NCBI RefSeq assembly: GCF_000183745.1
Contig: NC_014761.1
Coordinates: 1,860,001-1,924,000 of the forward strand
Reading direction: 5' to 3'
Source: Oceanithermus profundus DSM 14977
GTDB lineage: Bacteria > Deinococcota > Deinococci > Deinococcales > Marinithermaceae
Length of the DNA stretch: 64,000 bases
In this document: one piece after another, positions 32,143-45,632 of the stretch
Layout: every line of letters begins with the position of its first letter
How positions within the stretch are numbered: position 1 is the first letter of the stretch
Translations under genes and position numbers: made by a program
The notes under the pieces: generated by a model
Database searches by the model: none
Seen by the model: only the letters and a program-made list of their open reading frames with translations
Told to the model about the DNA's origin: nothing

Positions 32143-33372
32143 CTAACGAACGCTGCGCACCTGACGAACCAGCACGGTGCCCAGCACGAACCCCGCCGCG
32201 GCCAGCAGGAACAGCGCGGTGTACCCGGAACCCGGCTGCGAACGGTTGAGCAGGTCCACCATTCCGCCCAGGGAGCCGGCCAGGATTTGGGGGAGGACGA
32301 TCGAAGTCTGCCAGATCCCCATGTCGGTCGCGTGCGCCTCGGGCGCCCCCAGCACGTCGGTGGCCAGGGCCCAGTCCACGGCGGTGTAGGCGCCGTAGCC
32401 GAGGCCGAAGAGCAGGGCCACAAAGACGAGCACGTCGTAGCGCGGGACCAGCAGCAGGGGGAGGATCACGAAGGCCATCACCGCGCCCGCGAGGTAGATG
32501 GGCCGCTTGCGCCCCACCCGGTCGGACCAGCGGCCCGCGGGCACCGAGCTGACCGCCGCGCCCGCGGAGATGACCAGCCCCAAGAGCGCCACCGCCTGGA
32601 AGGCCTGGGTCGCGACGCTGCGGCCCCAGAGCGTGAAGACGCGCACCACGTCGGCCAGGTAGTACTGCAGGTAGGTCTGCACCACGTACTGGCCGAACAT
32701 CACCAGGAAGCGCGTGCCCCAGACCCAGCGGAAGTCGGGGTTCTTCCAGGGCGCCAGCATGCTTTCCACGAAGCCCTCGCGCCGGCCGGGAACCCCCCGC
32801 GCTTCGCGGATGACCAGCAACGTCCAGGCCGCGGCGACGAGGTTGAGCCCGGCGGTGATCCAGAAGAGCAGGGGCAGGTGGGCGACGGTAAAACCCACCA
32901 CTCCGGCGGCGATCTGCGCCGATACCTGCAGCGCCCCCATCCACCCCGAGGCGGTGCCGCGGCGCTCGTGGGGGACCAGGTCGGGGATCAGCGCCGAGTA
33001 CGGCCCGGTGGCCAGATCGTCGGCGAGCTGCAGAACGATGTAGGCGACGAAGAGGCTCCAGTAGCTGGGGGCGTAGGCCATCCAGACCAGCCCCACGGCG
33101 GTGAGCAGCGCCCCTGCGCCCAGGTAGGGCATGCGGCGACCCCAGCGGGAGGGGAAGCGGTCGGACAGGAAGCCGAAGACCGGCGGCCCCACGAAGGCCA
33201 TGACCGCGCCCACGGCGAACAGCCAGCCCAGCCGCGTGGCCTTTTCGGCCGGGTCGACCAGCTCGGCCACCCGCGCCGGCAGCAGCACGAGCAGCACCAG
33301 GAACCACTTGAAGCTGGTGGCGAACCAGTAGGCCGAAAGGCTCAGGTACCACGGGGTCGTATGGGGCCTCAC
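32143..33372 (-). CDS. MFS transporter
   Basis: The 409-aa carrier has about 12 hydrophobic spans. The MFS loop 2-3 motif is seen as GFLSDRFPSRWGRRMP, and its second-half counterpart as GRWSDRVGRKRPIY. Paired RWGRRMP-type loops and the DDLATGPYSALIPDLVP segment resemble the sugar/cation (GPH-like) branch. Substrate unknown. GTG start 7 nt behind TATACT. Confidence 0.88.
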   Translation of the reverse strand: MRPHTTPWYLSLSAYWFATSFKWFLVLLVLLPARVAELVDPAEKATRLGWLFAVGAVMAFVGPPVFGFLSDRFPSRWGRRMPYLGAGALLTAVGLVWMAYAPSYWSLFVAYIVLQLADDLATGPYSALIPDLVPHERRGTASGWMGALQVSAQIAAGVVGFTVAHLPLLFWITAGLNLVAAAWTLLVIREARGVPGRREGFVESMLAPWKNPDFRWVWGTRFLVMFGQYVVQTYLQYYLADVVRVFTLWGRSVATQAFQAVALLGLVISAGAAVSSVPAGRWSDRVGRKRPIYLAGAVMAFVILPLLLVPRYDVLVFVALLFGLGYGAYTAVDWALATDVLGAPEAHATDMGIWQTSIVLPQILAGSLGGMVDLLNRSQPGSGYTALFLLAAAGFVLGTVLVRQVRSVR

Positions 33373-33402
33373 TGGACCCAGTATAGCGTCTGAGCCAGGG
33401 CG

Positions 33403-34272
33403 CTAGAGGTGCGCGGCCTCGGGAACGACGAGGAGCGGCAGGTCGGCCTTGTAGAGCAGGCCGACGACGCTGCGGCCCAATCGCGTCCAGTGGCTGCTCT
33501 TGGCCTTGGAACCGAGCGCCAGCAGGTCCACGCCGTGTTCGTGCGAGAGCTCGAGCAGCCCCTCGATCTCCTCGCCGCGGGCGACGACGAGCGGCCCCTC
33601 GTAGCCCAGCGCCTCGCGCAGCGCCGCCTCGGCCCGGCGGTCGAGGTCGGCGGCCTCCAGCGCCTCGGGCGGCAGGTACTGGGGCACGCAGCAGCTCTGC
33701 GGCCCCACGCTGACGAGGTGAAAGGCCACGAGCTCGCCCCCCGCCGCCTCGGCCAGCCGCGACGCGACCCGGAGCGCCGCCAGCGAGGCGCTGGAATCGT
33801 CGACGGCCACGCCCAACCGGCCCAAACGCTGGAGCGGCCGGTCGGGCCGCACCGAGAGCACGGGCACCTCGCCCCGGTGCATCAGGTAACGCGAGACGCC
33901 GCCGCGGGCCACCCGCTCGAGGGGTGTGCTCCCCTCGGAGGCCAGCACCGCCAGCGCCTGCTGGCGCGCCTCCGCGGCCACCTCCTGGGTGGGGTTGCCG
34001 TGCGGCAGCTTCAGCTCGGCCCCTTCGGGGGCGAGGCGCTCGAGCTTCTTCCGCGCCAGCCGACCCAGGGCCGCGCTGGCCTGCTCGAAGAGCGGTTCCA
34101 GCTCCGGCTCCCACACCTCTGCGAAACGCCGCGGCGCCGAGCGCAGGTAGCCGTCGGCCACCACGTGCATGGCCACGAGCGGACGCCCCAGCGCCCGCGC
34201 CAGCACCTCCGCGCTCGCGAGCACCGCTTCCGAACCCGAGCCCAGGTCCACGGCTGCGAGAACTCCGCTCAT
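33403..34272 (-). CDS. tandem universal stress protein
   Basis: The 289-aa protein has two UspA domains (about 1-140 and 145-289). The second carries the ATP-binding-like motif LALGSKAKSSHWTRLGRSV. The first is degenerate at this site (LASEGSTPLERVARGGVSRYL). The ATG at 34272 follows AGGAGG, and the longer frame to 34416 has no start support. The sequence CCVP in the middle is a small Cys pair of unknown meaning. Usp proteins modulate stress survival. Confidence 0.85.
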   Translation of the reverse strand: MSGVLAAVDLGSGSEAVLASAEVLARALGRPLVAMHVVADGYLRSAPRRFAEVWEPELEPLFEQASAALGRLARKKLERLAPEGAELKLPHGNPTQEVAAEARQQALAVLASEGSTPLERVARGGVSRYLMHRGEVPVLSVRPDRPLQRLGRLGVAVDDSSASLAALRVASRLAEAAGGELVAFHLVSVGPQSCCVPQYLPPEALEAADLDRRAEAALREALGYEGPLVVARGEEIEGLLELSHEHGVDLLALGSKAKSSHWTRLGRSVVGLLYKADLPLLVVPEAAHL

Positions 34273-34345
34273 CAGGGCCTCCTTTCCTCCTGTCCTCAGC
34301 CTAGCGCAGGCGGCCGGGGACCGGTGCCCCGCGTATAATGCCGGG

Positions 34346-35167
34346 GTGAAACTGCAACTCCGCGGCCGCACCCTCGACCTCAGCCGCCCCCGGCTGATGG
34401 GGGTCCTCAACGTCACCCCGGACTCCTTCTCCGACGGCGGGCGCTACCTCGACGTGGAATCCGCGCTCGCCCGGGCCCGGACCCTGAAGGCCCAGGGGGC
34501 CGACCTGATCGACCTCGGCGGCGAGTCCACCCGTCCCGGCGCGGCGCCGGTGAGCGCGAGCGAGGAGAAACGGCGGCTGCTGCCGGTGCTCGAGGCGGTC
34601 CTCGAGCTGGGCCTGCCCGTCAGCATCGACACCCGCAAGCCCGAAGTGGCCGCTGAGGCGCTGGCGCTGGGGGCGCACCTGCTCAACGACGTGGGGGGGC
34701 TGCGCGACGGGCGCATGGTGCGGCTGGCCGCCGAGCACCAGACGCCGGTGGTGATCATGCACAGCCCCGTGAACGACCCCCAGACGATGATGCAGCACGC
34801 CCGCTACGCCGACGTGGTGCGCGAGGTCGCGGGCTTCCTGCGGCACCAGGCCGAAGGGGCGCTGGCCGCCGGGGTACCCGCGGTCGTGCTCGACCCCGGC
34901 TTCGGCTTCGGGAAGCGGCTCGAGCACAACCTCGAGCTGCTGCGGCGGCTCGACGAGCTCGCCGCCCTGGGGCACCCGCTGCTCGTGGGGCTGAGCCGCA
35001 AACGCACGATCGGCGAGTTGACCGGGGTGGAAGCGCCGGAGCACCGCGTCTGCGGCAGCGTGGCGGCCCACCTGACCGCGGCGCGGCGGGGGGCCCGGAT
35101 CCTGCGGGTGCACGACGTGGCCGCGCACGCCGAGGCGCTGGCGGTCTGGAACGCGGTGGAGGGCTAG
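34346..35167 (+). CDS. folP: dihydropteroate synthase
   Basis: The 273-aa enzyme condenses 6-hydroxymethyl-dihydropterin pyrophosphate with p-aminobenzoate. Signatures: LMGVLNVTPDSFSDGG (pterin and diphosphate binding), DLGGESTRPGA, SIDTRKP and VLDPGFGFGK. The GTG at 34346 lies 6 nt behind a perfect TATAAT, so the mRNA should be leaderless. The upstream extension to 34169 overlaps the usp gene and is rejected. folB follows without a gap. Confidence 0.95.
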   Translation: MKLQLRGRTLDLSRPRLMGVLNVTPDSFSDGGRYLDVESALARARTLKAQGADLIDLGGESTRPGAAPVSASEEKRRLLPVLEAVLELGLPVSIDTRKPEVAAEALALGAHLLNDVGGLRDGRMVRLAAEHQTPVVIMHSPVNDPQTMMQHARYADVVREVAGFLRHQAEGALAAGVPAVVLDPGFGFGKRLEHNLELLRRLDELAALGHPLLVGLSRKRTIGELTGVEAPEHRVCGSVAAHLTAARRGARILRVHDVAAHAEALAVWNAVEG

Positions 35168-35533
35168 ATGGGCAAGATCGCGCTCACGGGGCTCGAGTTC
35201 TACGGACGGCACGGCGTCAAACCCGAGGAGGGGGCGCTCGGCGCTCGCTTCATCGTCGACGTCGAGCTGGAGATCGCCTACGAGGGCCGGGGCGACCGGC
35301 TGGCGGCCACCGTGGACTACGCCGAGGTCCACCGGCTGGTGGCCGAGGTGGTCACGGGCGAGCGGTTCTACCTGATCGAGGCGCTCGCCGACGCGCTGGC
35401 CGAGCGCCTGCTGCGCGCCTTCCCCAAGGTGGAGGCGCTGGTCGTGCGGGTGCACAAGCCCCACGCGCCGCTGCCGGGGGTCTTCCGCGACGTCTACGCC
35501 GAGGTGACGAAGAAACGTCCTGCGGGCGAATGA
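35168..35533 (+). CDS. folB: dihydroneopterin aldolase
   Basis: The 121-aa enzyme converts 7,8-dihydroneopterin to 6-hydroxymethyl-dihydropterin and glycolaldehyde. The start IALTGLEFYGRHGVKPEEG, the substrate glutamate in YLIEALADALAERLL and the terminal VRVHKP block are typical. Its ATG abuts the folP stop. Confidence 0.93.
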   Translation: MGKIALTGLEFYGRHGVKPEEGALGARFIVDVELEIAYEGRGDRLAATVDYAEVHRLVAEVVTGERFYLIEALADALAERLLRAFPKVEALVVRVHKPHAPLPGVFRDVYAEVTKKRPAGE

Positions 35534-35585
35534 CCCTATATAATAAAACTTGAGCGCAGTACCCTAAGGGCTGGAGGTGTCGTTT

Positions 35586-38228
<2,643 letters not shown>

Positions 38229-38242
38229 GTTAGGCTGGGAGC

Positions 38243-38733
38243 GTGACGGGCACGCGCGCCCTCGTGGCGCTGGGATCCAACCTGGGCGACCGCGCCGGGC
38301 ACCTGCTCGGCGCGGTCGCCGCGCTCGCGCGCCGGCCGGGGGTGCGGCTCGCGGGGCTCTCGCGCGTCTACGAAACCGAGCCCGTGGGGCCCGGGGAACA
38401 GGGGCCCTACCTCAACGCGGTGCTGGCCGTGGAAACCAAGCTCGAACCCCTGGAGCTGCTCGAGGCGCTGCTCGCGATCGAGCGCGCCCACGGCCGGGTG
38501 CGGCGCGAACGCTGGGGCCCGCGCACCCTCGACCTCGACCTGCTCGACCTGGGGGGGCGGGTGCTCGAGCTCCCGGGGCTCTCGCTGCCGCACCCGCACC
38601 TGCACGAGCGCGCCTTCGTGCTGGTGCCGCTCGCGGACGTGGCCCCGGACTGGCGCCACCCGCTCCTGGACCGGACGGCCGCCGAGCTGCTCTCGGGGAT
38701 GGACGCGGGCGGGGTCCGGCCCTGGCGGCCCGC

Positions 38734-38737
<4 letters not shown>
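38243..38737 (+). CDS. folK: 2-amino-4-hydroxy-6-hydroxymethyldihydropteridine pyrophosphokinase
   Basis: The 164-aa HPPK transfers pyrophosphate from ATP to hydroxymethyl-dihydropterin. Visible motifs: ALGSNLGDR, YETEPVGPGEQGPYLNAVL, RERWGPRTLDLDLL and LPHPHLHERAFVL. The GTG is 6 nt behind TAGGCT, giving it its own leaderless promoter after the ATPase gene. Its TAG overlaps that of folC in CTAG. Confidence 0.94.
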
Positions 38738-39950
<1,213 letters not shown>

Positions 39951-39954
<4 letters not shown>

Positions 39955-40346
39955 GACCGCAGGGTCTGGCGGCAGGCGGGGCAGAGCCCGCGGAACTCCA
40001 CCTTGGCCTCGTGGATCGTGAGCTCCGGGTACGCCGCGCGCGCGGGGGCGAGCAGGTCGGGCAGCTCGACCTCGAGGTCGACGATCTCGCCGCAGCGCTC
40101 GCAGATCAGGTGGTGGTGCGGCACCGGGTTGGCGTCGTAGCGGGTCGCCTCGCCGGCGCGCGCCAGCACCGCGATCTGGCCCTCCGAAACCAGGGCCTCG
40201 AGGGTGCGGTAGACGGTCCCCAGGCTGATGCTGGGCACGATCTTGCGCACTTCCTGGTAGATCCAGGCGGCGTCGGGGTGGTTGCGGGCCTTCTGCACCA
40301 CGTCGAGCACGGCTTTGCGTTGGCGCGTCAGGCGCTTCATCGCCAT
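39951..40346 (-). CDS. second Fur-family regulator (PerR-like)
   Basis: The 131-aa paralogue of the 9398-9838 regulator has a winged helix (ISLGTVYRTLEALVSEGQI), metal ligands in VPHHHLICERCGEIVD and a C-terminal CPAC. It is shorter at the N-terminus and resembles PerR-type proteins, but peroxide sensing cannot be shown from the sequence. TATACT lies 9 nt before the ATG. A short dyad sits upstream. Its end overlaps the start of folC. Confidence 0.87.
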
Positions 40347-40367
40347 AGTGCCCCCAGTATACGGGAA

Positions 40368-40388
40368 ATTCTGATGGTTTTCAGTAAT
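40368..40388. promoter_or_regulatory. imperfect dyad upstream of the second Fur-family gene
   Basis: ATTCTGA and TCAGTAAT form an inverted repeat (one extra base in the right arm) around six bases, just upstream of the -10 hexamer. It could be the operator of this regulator. Confidence 0.3.
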
Positions 40389-40399
40389 GCGTATGAGAA

Positions 40400-41311
40400 C
40401 TAGTTGCCCGCCGCCTCGGCCAGCACCTCGCGGCCGCCGGCTTCGAGCACGTCGCGGGCCAGCTCCAGCCCCAGCTCCCAGGCCTCTTCGGGGTCCCCCT
40501 CGATCTCTCCGCGGATCAGCGTCTTGCCGTCCAGCGAGAGCACCCCGGCGTCGAGGACCAGCACGTCGTCCTCGATCTGCGCCAGCGCCCCCACCGGGGC
40601 CAGGCAGCCCGCGCCCAGACCGTGCAGGAAGCCGCGCTCGGCCAGCACCCGCGCACGCGTCGGGGCATGGTTGAGGCTGTAGGCCAGTTCGTCGGCCATG
40701 TCGTCGCCCTCGCGCACCTCCAGCGCCAGCGCCCCCTGACCCGGGGCCGGCAGCAGGATCTCGGGGTCCACGAACTCGCCGATGCGGTTGCGCATCTCCA
40801 GGCGCAAAAGCCCCGCCGCGGCCAGGATGATCCCGTCCAGGTCCTCGCTCACCAGCCGTTTGAGCCGTGAATCGACGTTGCCGCGCAGCGGCACGATCTC
40901 CAGGTCGTCGCGCCAGGCCAGCAGCTGCGCCCGCCGCCGCACCGAGCTGGTGCCGATGCGCGCCCCCTTGGGCAGGTCGGCCATGCGGGCCACGCTGTTG
41001 CGCCCGATGAAGACGTCGCGCGGGTCCACCCGCCGGGGCACTCCCGCAATCACCAGGCCCTCGGGCTGGGTGGTGGGCAGGTCCTTGAGCGAGTGCACGG
41101 CGATGTCGATCTCGCCGCGGCGGAGGGCCTCTTCCAGCTCCCCCACAAAGATGTTCTGCTCCCGCGGGTCGGCGCCGCGGTCGCCCTTGGTCTGGATCGT
41201 CTTGATCTTGAACTCGGTCTCGGGCCAGTTCTCCTTCAGCCGCTCGACCGCCCAGCGGGTTTGGGTAAGGGCAAGGAGGCTCCCGCGGGTGCCTACGACG
41301 ATAACGCGCAT
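40400..41311 (-). CDS. hemC: hydroxymethylbilane synthase (porphobilinogen deaminase)
   Basis: The 303-aa enzyme polymerises four porphobilinogens to hydroxymethylbilane in heme synthesis. The dipyrromethane cofactor cysteine is in GAGCLAP (Cys236). [11 protein letters not shown] and HSLKDLPT are typical. The ATG at 41311 is preferred over a GTG at 41317 because TAATAT lies 9 nt before the ATG and only 3 nt before the GTG. The Fur-like gene follows, so heme supply and metal regulation are neighbours. Confidence 0.94.
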   Translation of the reverse strand: MRVIVVGTRGSLLALTQTRWAVERLKENWPETEFKIKTIQTKGDRGADPREQNIFVGELEEALRRGEIDIAVHSLKDLPTTQPEGLVIAGVPRRVDPRDVFIGRNSVARMADLPKGARIGTSSVRRRAQLLAWRDDLEIVPLRGNVDSRLKRLVSEDLDGIILAAAGLLRLEMRNRIGEFVDPEILLPAPGQGALALEVREGDDMADELAYSLNHAPTRARVLAERGFLHGLGAGCLAPVGALAQIEDDVLVLDAGVLSLDGKTLIRGEIEGDPEEAWELGLELARDVLEAGGREVLAEAAGN

Positions 41312-41352
41312 ACGCACCCCATATTAATGGCCGCGCCGCCGGGGCGCAAAGG

Positions 41353-41793
41353 TCAGCCCGCCCATCCCACCAGCCAGACGAGCGCGTCGGGCGCCTCGAT
41401 CACGTAGAGCAGGGCGCGCTTTCCGTCCATGGACTCGAAGACGTAGCGGGTATGCCGCTCTTGGCCTACCTGGAAGGTCTTTTGCTCGCCCAGCAGGTAG
41501 CCGGCCACCGCGAAGGCGCTGGCCACCTGGTGGACGTAGGCGTTCTGCAGGTTCCTGGCGATCCCCCGGGCCGCGTAGGCCTCCCAGTTTCCGAAGCCCT
41601 CGCGGCCGCGCACCTTGGCCACCCAGCGCTTCACGCCGGGGCCCAGGGCCCGGTAGGAGCCGCTGGGCAAGCGGATCTGGCTGTCCAGCTTCAGCGCGGT
41701 GGCGGTAACGAGCTGCACCTCGACGAGGGTCTGCGCTGGCGCCACCGTCGCCAGCGCCAACAGGGCCAGCACGAACGGAAGGAGCTTTCTCAT
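41353..41793 (-). CDS. small secreted protein of unknown function
   Basis: The 146-aa protein has a signal peptide (MRKLLPFVLALLALATVAPA, probable cleavage after Ala-Gln). The mature part is basic with scattered aromatic residues and has no motif I recognise. TAGAAT lies 7 nt before the ATG at 41793, which decides between it and an upstream in-frame ATG at 41802. It is divergent from the beta-propeller lipoprotein. Confidence 0.65.
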   Translation of the reverse strand: MRKLLPFVLALLALATVAPAQTLVEVQLVTATALKLDSQIRLPSGSYRALGPGVKRWVAKVRGREGFGNWEAYAARGIARNLQNAYVHQVASAFAVAGYLLGEQKTFQVGQERHTRYVFESMDGKRALLYVIEAPDALVWLVGWAG

Positions 41794-41879
41794 CGCCTGC
41801 ATTCTACACGTCCATCGCGAAGGGGACGTTCGTCCTCGACCCGTTGGGTATGCTCAAGCGTTTTTAGGAGGAATTATAC

Positions 41880-43667
41880 ATGCTGAAATCTTTCCACGAC
41901 GACCTGCGAATTCGTACCTCTGCACTCGCCGCTCTGGCACTGCTGGTGCTGAACGCCTGCTCGCCCAAGCCCGCCTGGCAGGCCGACCCCACCGCCCTCA
42001 CCTTCTCGGGGCAGGTGGGCGAAGCGGCGCCCCCGGCGCAAACACTGACGCTCAAGAACGCCGGCGGCGGCGCCCAGCCGTTCACGCTGAGCGCCAGCGC
42101 CGGCTGGATCCACGTCGCCCCCGCTTCGGGCGACCTCGACGCCGGGGCGACCGCGAGCCTCCAGGTCTCGGCCGAGACCTGCACCGAGGCCGGCACCCAA
42201 ACGGGTACGCTCACCGTGGGCGGCGCGGCCACGCTGGCCGTGGAGGTGACCCGCGAATGCGCCCCCGTGGCCGGTACCCTGCTCTGGGCAAGCCAGTTCG
42301 GCAGCGAAGACGACGACGACGTTCGCGGCATGGTCGTCGACGCCCCCGGAAATACCTACGTGGTCGGCAGCAATAGCAGGAGAACGAACACCGGCTTTGT
42401 AGGCAACGTCTTCCTGGTCAAGCACGACGCCGACGGAAACCTGGTCTGGAAAACCGAGTTCGACTCCGACGGCGACAGCCACAACCTGCACCAGCTATTC
42501 GTCAGTGCGTTAGGAGAAGTTTACGCAATGGGTACCACCCAAAGCGATTTCGACGGCAGCGGCGGCAACCCCGGCGAATCGAGCGACGTAATCCTGCTCA
42601 AACTGAACGCCGACGGCAGCATCGCCTGGAAGAGCCAGCTGGAAAGCGGGGGCCCCGGAGACGAGTATCTCTCTGACTACGCCGTCGGTCCTGGTGGAAA
42701 GATATACGTCGCCGGAGAAACCTACGGCGATTTCTCCGACTCCAACGCCGACTACAGCGACCCAACGAACTTTCTGGCCGCCTTCGACGCCAGCGGCGAA
42801 ACGCTGTGGGCCTGGTCCTTCGACCGCAGCTTAAGCTTCGCCAGCACCCAAACTCTTGACCTCGATCCGGACGGCAACCTGATCTATTGCGGCAGAACGA
42901 TAGATTCACAAACCGGCAGGAGGGACGCGTTCGTCGAGAAGCGAGACCCCGATGCGAACGGGGGGCTCCTCTGGCATTACGACCTCGTTGCCGACTCCAA
43001 CGTCACCATCGGAGATACCCTGGTAGATGCGGCGGGCGACGTCTTCGTCTACGGAAGCACCGCCGGGAGCTTTCCAGGCCAAACCAACGCCGGCCTCGAC
43101 GACGTCTACGTAGCCAAGTTAAACGGCAGTGGCAGCCTTTTGTGGCTCACCCAGTTTGGCGGCCCGGGCAGGGAGTCCGCCGGGCAAATCGTCGTAGATG
43201 CCTCGGGCAACGTTTACCTGCTGGGCAGCACCAACGGCAGCCTGGACGGCCAGACGGCTTTTGGCGACAGCGACCTCTTCGTGGCCAAGCTAACCGGTTC
43301 CGCGGGAGACATGGTCTGGGCGACCCAGTTCGGAACCTCTGAGTACGACCAAAAAGAAACCATGGCGCTGGGTTCGAACGGCCGCCTGATCGTGAGCGGA
43401 CGCACCCAGGGCAGCTTCCCCGGCTTTACCCTTAACGGCCGGATGGACGTGGTGGTTGCCGCCTTTGCGAGCGATACTGGCCAGCAAATCTGGCTGACCC
43501 AGCTCTCCAGCGAAGACAACGGCGCCACCGAAAACCGCGACTGGATCGCGGGCTTCGGCCTCGACGCCGCCGGCAACGCCTACCTGGCGGGCACGACCCA
43601 GGGCGTCTACCCCGGTGAGAGCGCGCTGGGCGGAGACGACGCCTTCGTGATCAAGGTGCAGCACTAG
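41880..43667 (+). CDS. lipoprotein with Ig-like/BACON domain and SBBP-type beta-propeller repeats
   Basis: The 595-aa predicted lipoprotein has its lipobox ending in NAC (Cys27). An Ig-like BACON or choice-of-anchor domain comes first (about 30-125; ALTFSGQVGEAAPPAQTLTL, SAGWIHVAPASGDL). Five to seven repeats of the SBBP type follow, with periodic W-x-x-Q-F/L-G/S and D-x-x-G-N-x-Y motifs. It is probably surface-exposed. The function is unknown. AGGAGG precedes the ATG. Codon use after 42300 looks slightly less GC-rich than neighbours. Confidence 0.8.
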   Translation: MLKSFHDDLRIRTSALAALALLVLNACSPKPAWQADPTALTFSGQVGEAAPPAQTLTLKNAGGGAQPFTLSASAGWIHVAPASGDLDAGATASLQVSAETCTEAGTQTGTLTVGGAATLAVEVTRECAPVAGTLLWASQFGSEDDDDVRGMVVDAPGNTYVVGSNSRRTNTGFVGNVFLVKHDADGNLVWKTEFDSDGDSHNLHQLFVSALGEVYAMGTTQSDFDGSGGNPGESSDVILLKLNADGSIAWKSQLESGGPGDEYLSDYAVGPGGKIYVAGETYGDFSDSNADYSDPTNFLAAFDASGETLWAWSFDRSLSFASTQTLDLDPDGNLIYCGRTIDSQTGRRDAFVEKRDPDANGGLLWHYDLVADSNVTIGDTLVDAAGDVFVYGSTAGSFPGQTNAGLDDVYVAKLNGSGSLLWLTQFGGPGRESAGQIVVDASGNVYLLGSTNGSLDGQTAFGDSDLFVAKLTGSAGDMVWATQFGTSEYDQKETMALGSNGRLIVSGRTQGSFPGFTLNGRMDVVVAAFASDTGQQIWLTQLSSEDNGATENRDWIAGFGLDAAGNAYLAGTTQGVYPGESALGGDDAFVIKVQH

Positions 43668-43686
43668 GCCCTCTGGCCCCTTAGCA

Positions 43687-43712
43687 AACGGGCGCGGAAC
43701 TCCGCGCCCGTT
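43687..43712. terminator. terminator between the propeller lipoprotein and ubiD
   Basis: A perfect 11-bp stem AACGGGCGCGG with CCGCGCCCGTT around AACT, between converging genes. The AA/TT ends give weak U-tracts in both directions. Confidence 0.75.
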
Positions 43713-43714
43713 CG

Positions 43715-45478
43715 TCAACCCTCCAGGCCTAGCTCGCGGGCGAGCGGACGGGTGCGCTCGAGCGTCGCCTCGTCCAGCCGCGCCACCTCGGGCCAGGGGC
43801 GGGCGCCCTCCTCGGGCAGCTTACGGGTGCCGTCGAGCACCAGGGCGCGCCCGGCCTCGACCCAGGCGTCGCGGGCCGGGTCCAGGTTGGCCAGCACCCA
43901 CCACATCAGCGCGTCGGGGTCTTTTACGCTTATCTCGGCGTCGGCCACAAGCAAGAGGCGCACCGCCGGGTCCGCCGCCAGCGCGCGCGCCAGCTCGCGC
44001 ACCTGCCCGGGCCGGGTCTTTTCGACGGCCACCGCCAGCACCCCGGGCCAGGCGTGCTGGGCCACCACATCGGGGTGGGGCACCGGGCCGGGCCGGCCCG
44101 GCTTGGGCGCAGGGCCGCCCTCGGCGGCGAGTTTGACGGTCCCATCCAAAATCAACTTGCCGGAAAAGCCCACCGCCAGCGGGGCGTGGTCGAGCTCGTC
44201 GGTGGGCCCCTTGCCGAAGATCACGTCGCGCTCCGGTCGCAGGTGGCGCACCGCCGCGAGAAGGGCCGCAAAACCGGGCTTCGGCGGCGCGTCGCTGGTG
44301 ACGACGACGACCTTGGTGGACATCATCTGCCCCAGGCCCAAGAGCCCGCTCGCCACCTTGAACCCCTGCCCGGCGTATTCCTTTTCGACCTCGACGTTCA
44401 CCCAGTTGTGGGCCACGCCCGCGGGGGGCATGTGGTAGTCGCGAATCTCGGGGATCACCAGCTGCGCCGCCGGCAGGAAGATGCGCTCACTGGCCTCGAT
44501 CAGCCAGGCGTCCTCCATGGGCGGGGGGCCGACGATGGTGCTGGGGTAGACCGCATCACGGCGGTGGGTGAGGGCGGTGAGGTGGAAGCGCGGATAGGGC
44601 GAGGGCGGGGTGTAGAAGCCGGTGTGGTCGCCGAACGGCCCCTCGGTGACGAAGGGCTCGGTCGGGTCCACGTACCCCTCGAGCACGAACTCGGCCTCGG
44701 CCGGAACCCACAGATCCACCGTCTTGGCCTTCACCAGCTCGACCGGACGGCCGCGCAAAAAACCGGCCAGGTGGTACTCGTAGAGCCCCGGCAGCTCGGG
44801 CAGCGGCGCGGTGGCGGCGTAGCCGAGCACCGGGTCGCCGCCCAGGGCCACGGCCACCTCGAGCCGCCGGCCCAGCGCCCGCGCCTTCTCGAAGTGCTTG
44901 CGCCCGGTCTTGTAGAGCTGCCAGTGCATCGCCGTGGTGCGCGGTCCGAAGACCTGCATGCGGTACATCCCCACGTTGTACTCGCCGGTCTCGGGGTCAC
45001 GCGTGATGACCTGGGGCAGGGTGACGAAGGGCCCGCCGTCCGCGGGCCAGCAGGTCTGCACCGGCAGGCGGCCGAGGTCGACCGCCTCGCCGGTAAGCAC
45101 CACCTCCTGCACCGGCGCGCGCCGCACCTTCTTGGGGAAAAGCCCCTTGAGTTCGCCCAGCTTGGGCAGCATCGCCAGCGCCCCGGCGAGGCCGCCTGCG
45201 GGCTTCAGCTCGAGCAGCCGCTGGACCCTGGCGGCCAGCTCGTCGAGCTTCTCCACCCCCAACGCCCGCGCGGTGCGCTCGGGGGTGCCGTAGAGGCCGA
45301 TGACCAGCGGGAAGTCGCGCCCGCGCACGTTTTCGAAGAGCAGCGCCGGCCCGCCCGACTTGAAGGCGGCGTCGGCCAGCGCGGTGATCTCGAGCTCGGC
45401 GGAAACCTCGTCGCGCACGCGCACCAGCTCGCCGCGGCGCTCGAGCTCCTTCAGGTATTCGCCCAGGTTCCTGAACAC
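43715..45478 (-). CDS. UbiD-family (prenyl-FMN-dependent) decarboxylase
   Basis: The 587-aa protein spans the full UbiD fold. It opens FRNLGEYLKELERRGELVRV and contains TCWPADGGPFVTLPQVITRDPETG, YNVGMYRMQVFG and VEGYVDPTEPFVTEGPFGDHTG-like blocks that surround the prenylated FMN. UbiD enzymes decarboxylate aromatic or alpha,beta-unsaturated acids. A menaquinone-pathway role is plausible but unproven, and no ubiX is in the window. The GTG is 6 nt behind TAAGGT. Confidence 0.88.
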   Translation of the reverse strand: MFRNLGEYLKELERRGELVRVRDEVSAELEITALADAAFKSGGPALLFENVRGRDFPLVIGLYGTPERTARALGVEKLDELAARVQRLLELKPAGGLAGALAMLPKLGELKGLFPKKVRRAPVQEVVLTGEAVDLGRLPVQTCWPADGGPFVTLPQVITRDPETGEYNVGMYRMQVFGPRTTAMHWQLYKTGRKHFEKARALGRRLEVAVALGGDPVLGYAATAPLPELPGLYEYHLAGFLRGRPVELVKAKTVDLWVPAEAEFVLEGYVDPTEPFVTEGPFGDHTGFYTPPSPYPRFHLTALTHRRDAVYPSTIVGPPPMEDAWLIEASERIFLPAAQLVIPEIRDYHMPPAGVAHNWVNVEVEKEYAGQGFKVASGLLGLGQMMSTKVVVVTSDAPPKPGFAALLAAVRHLRPERDVIFGKGPTDELDHAPLAVGFSGKLILDGTVKLAAEGGPAPKPGRPGPVPHPDVVAQHAWPGVLAVAVEKTRPGQVRELARALAADPAVRLLLVADAEISVKDPDALMWWVLANLDPARDAWVEAGRALVLDGTRKLPEEGARPWPEVARLDEATLERTRPLARELGLEG

Positions 45479-45580
45479 GCCCCCACCTTACCAGCCGCGC
45501 CTCGCCCCACGGCTTCGGCGGCGGCCGCCGGAAAGACGTAAGATTACCCGCCCACGACGTTCTGCAGAAATACGAAAATC

Positions 45581-45609
45581 TTGAACGGTGTGGGCTTTCC
45601 TGCTAGGCT
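45581..45609 (+). promoter_or_regulatory. promoter of the peptide ABC operon
   Basis: TTGAAC (45581-45586) and TAGGCT (45604-45609) have a 17-bp spacer. AAGGAGGGGG follows before the ATG at 45633. Confidence 0.65.
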
Positions 45610-45632
45610 GAATCCTCAAGGAGGGGGTAATT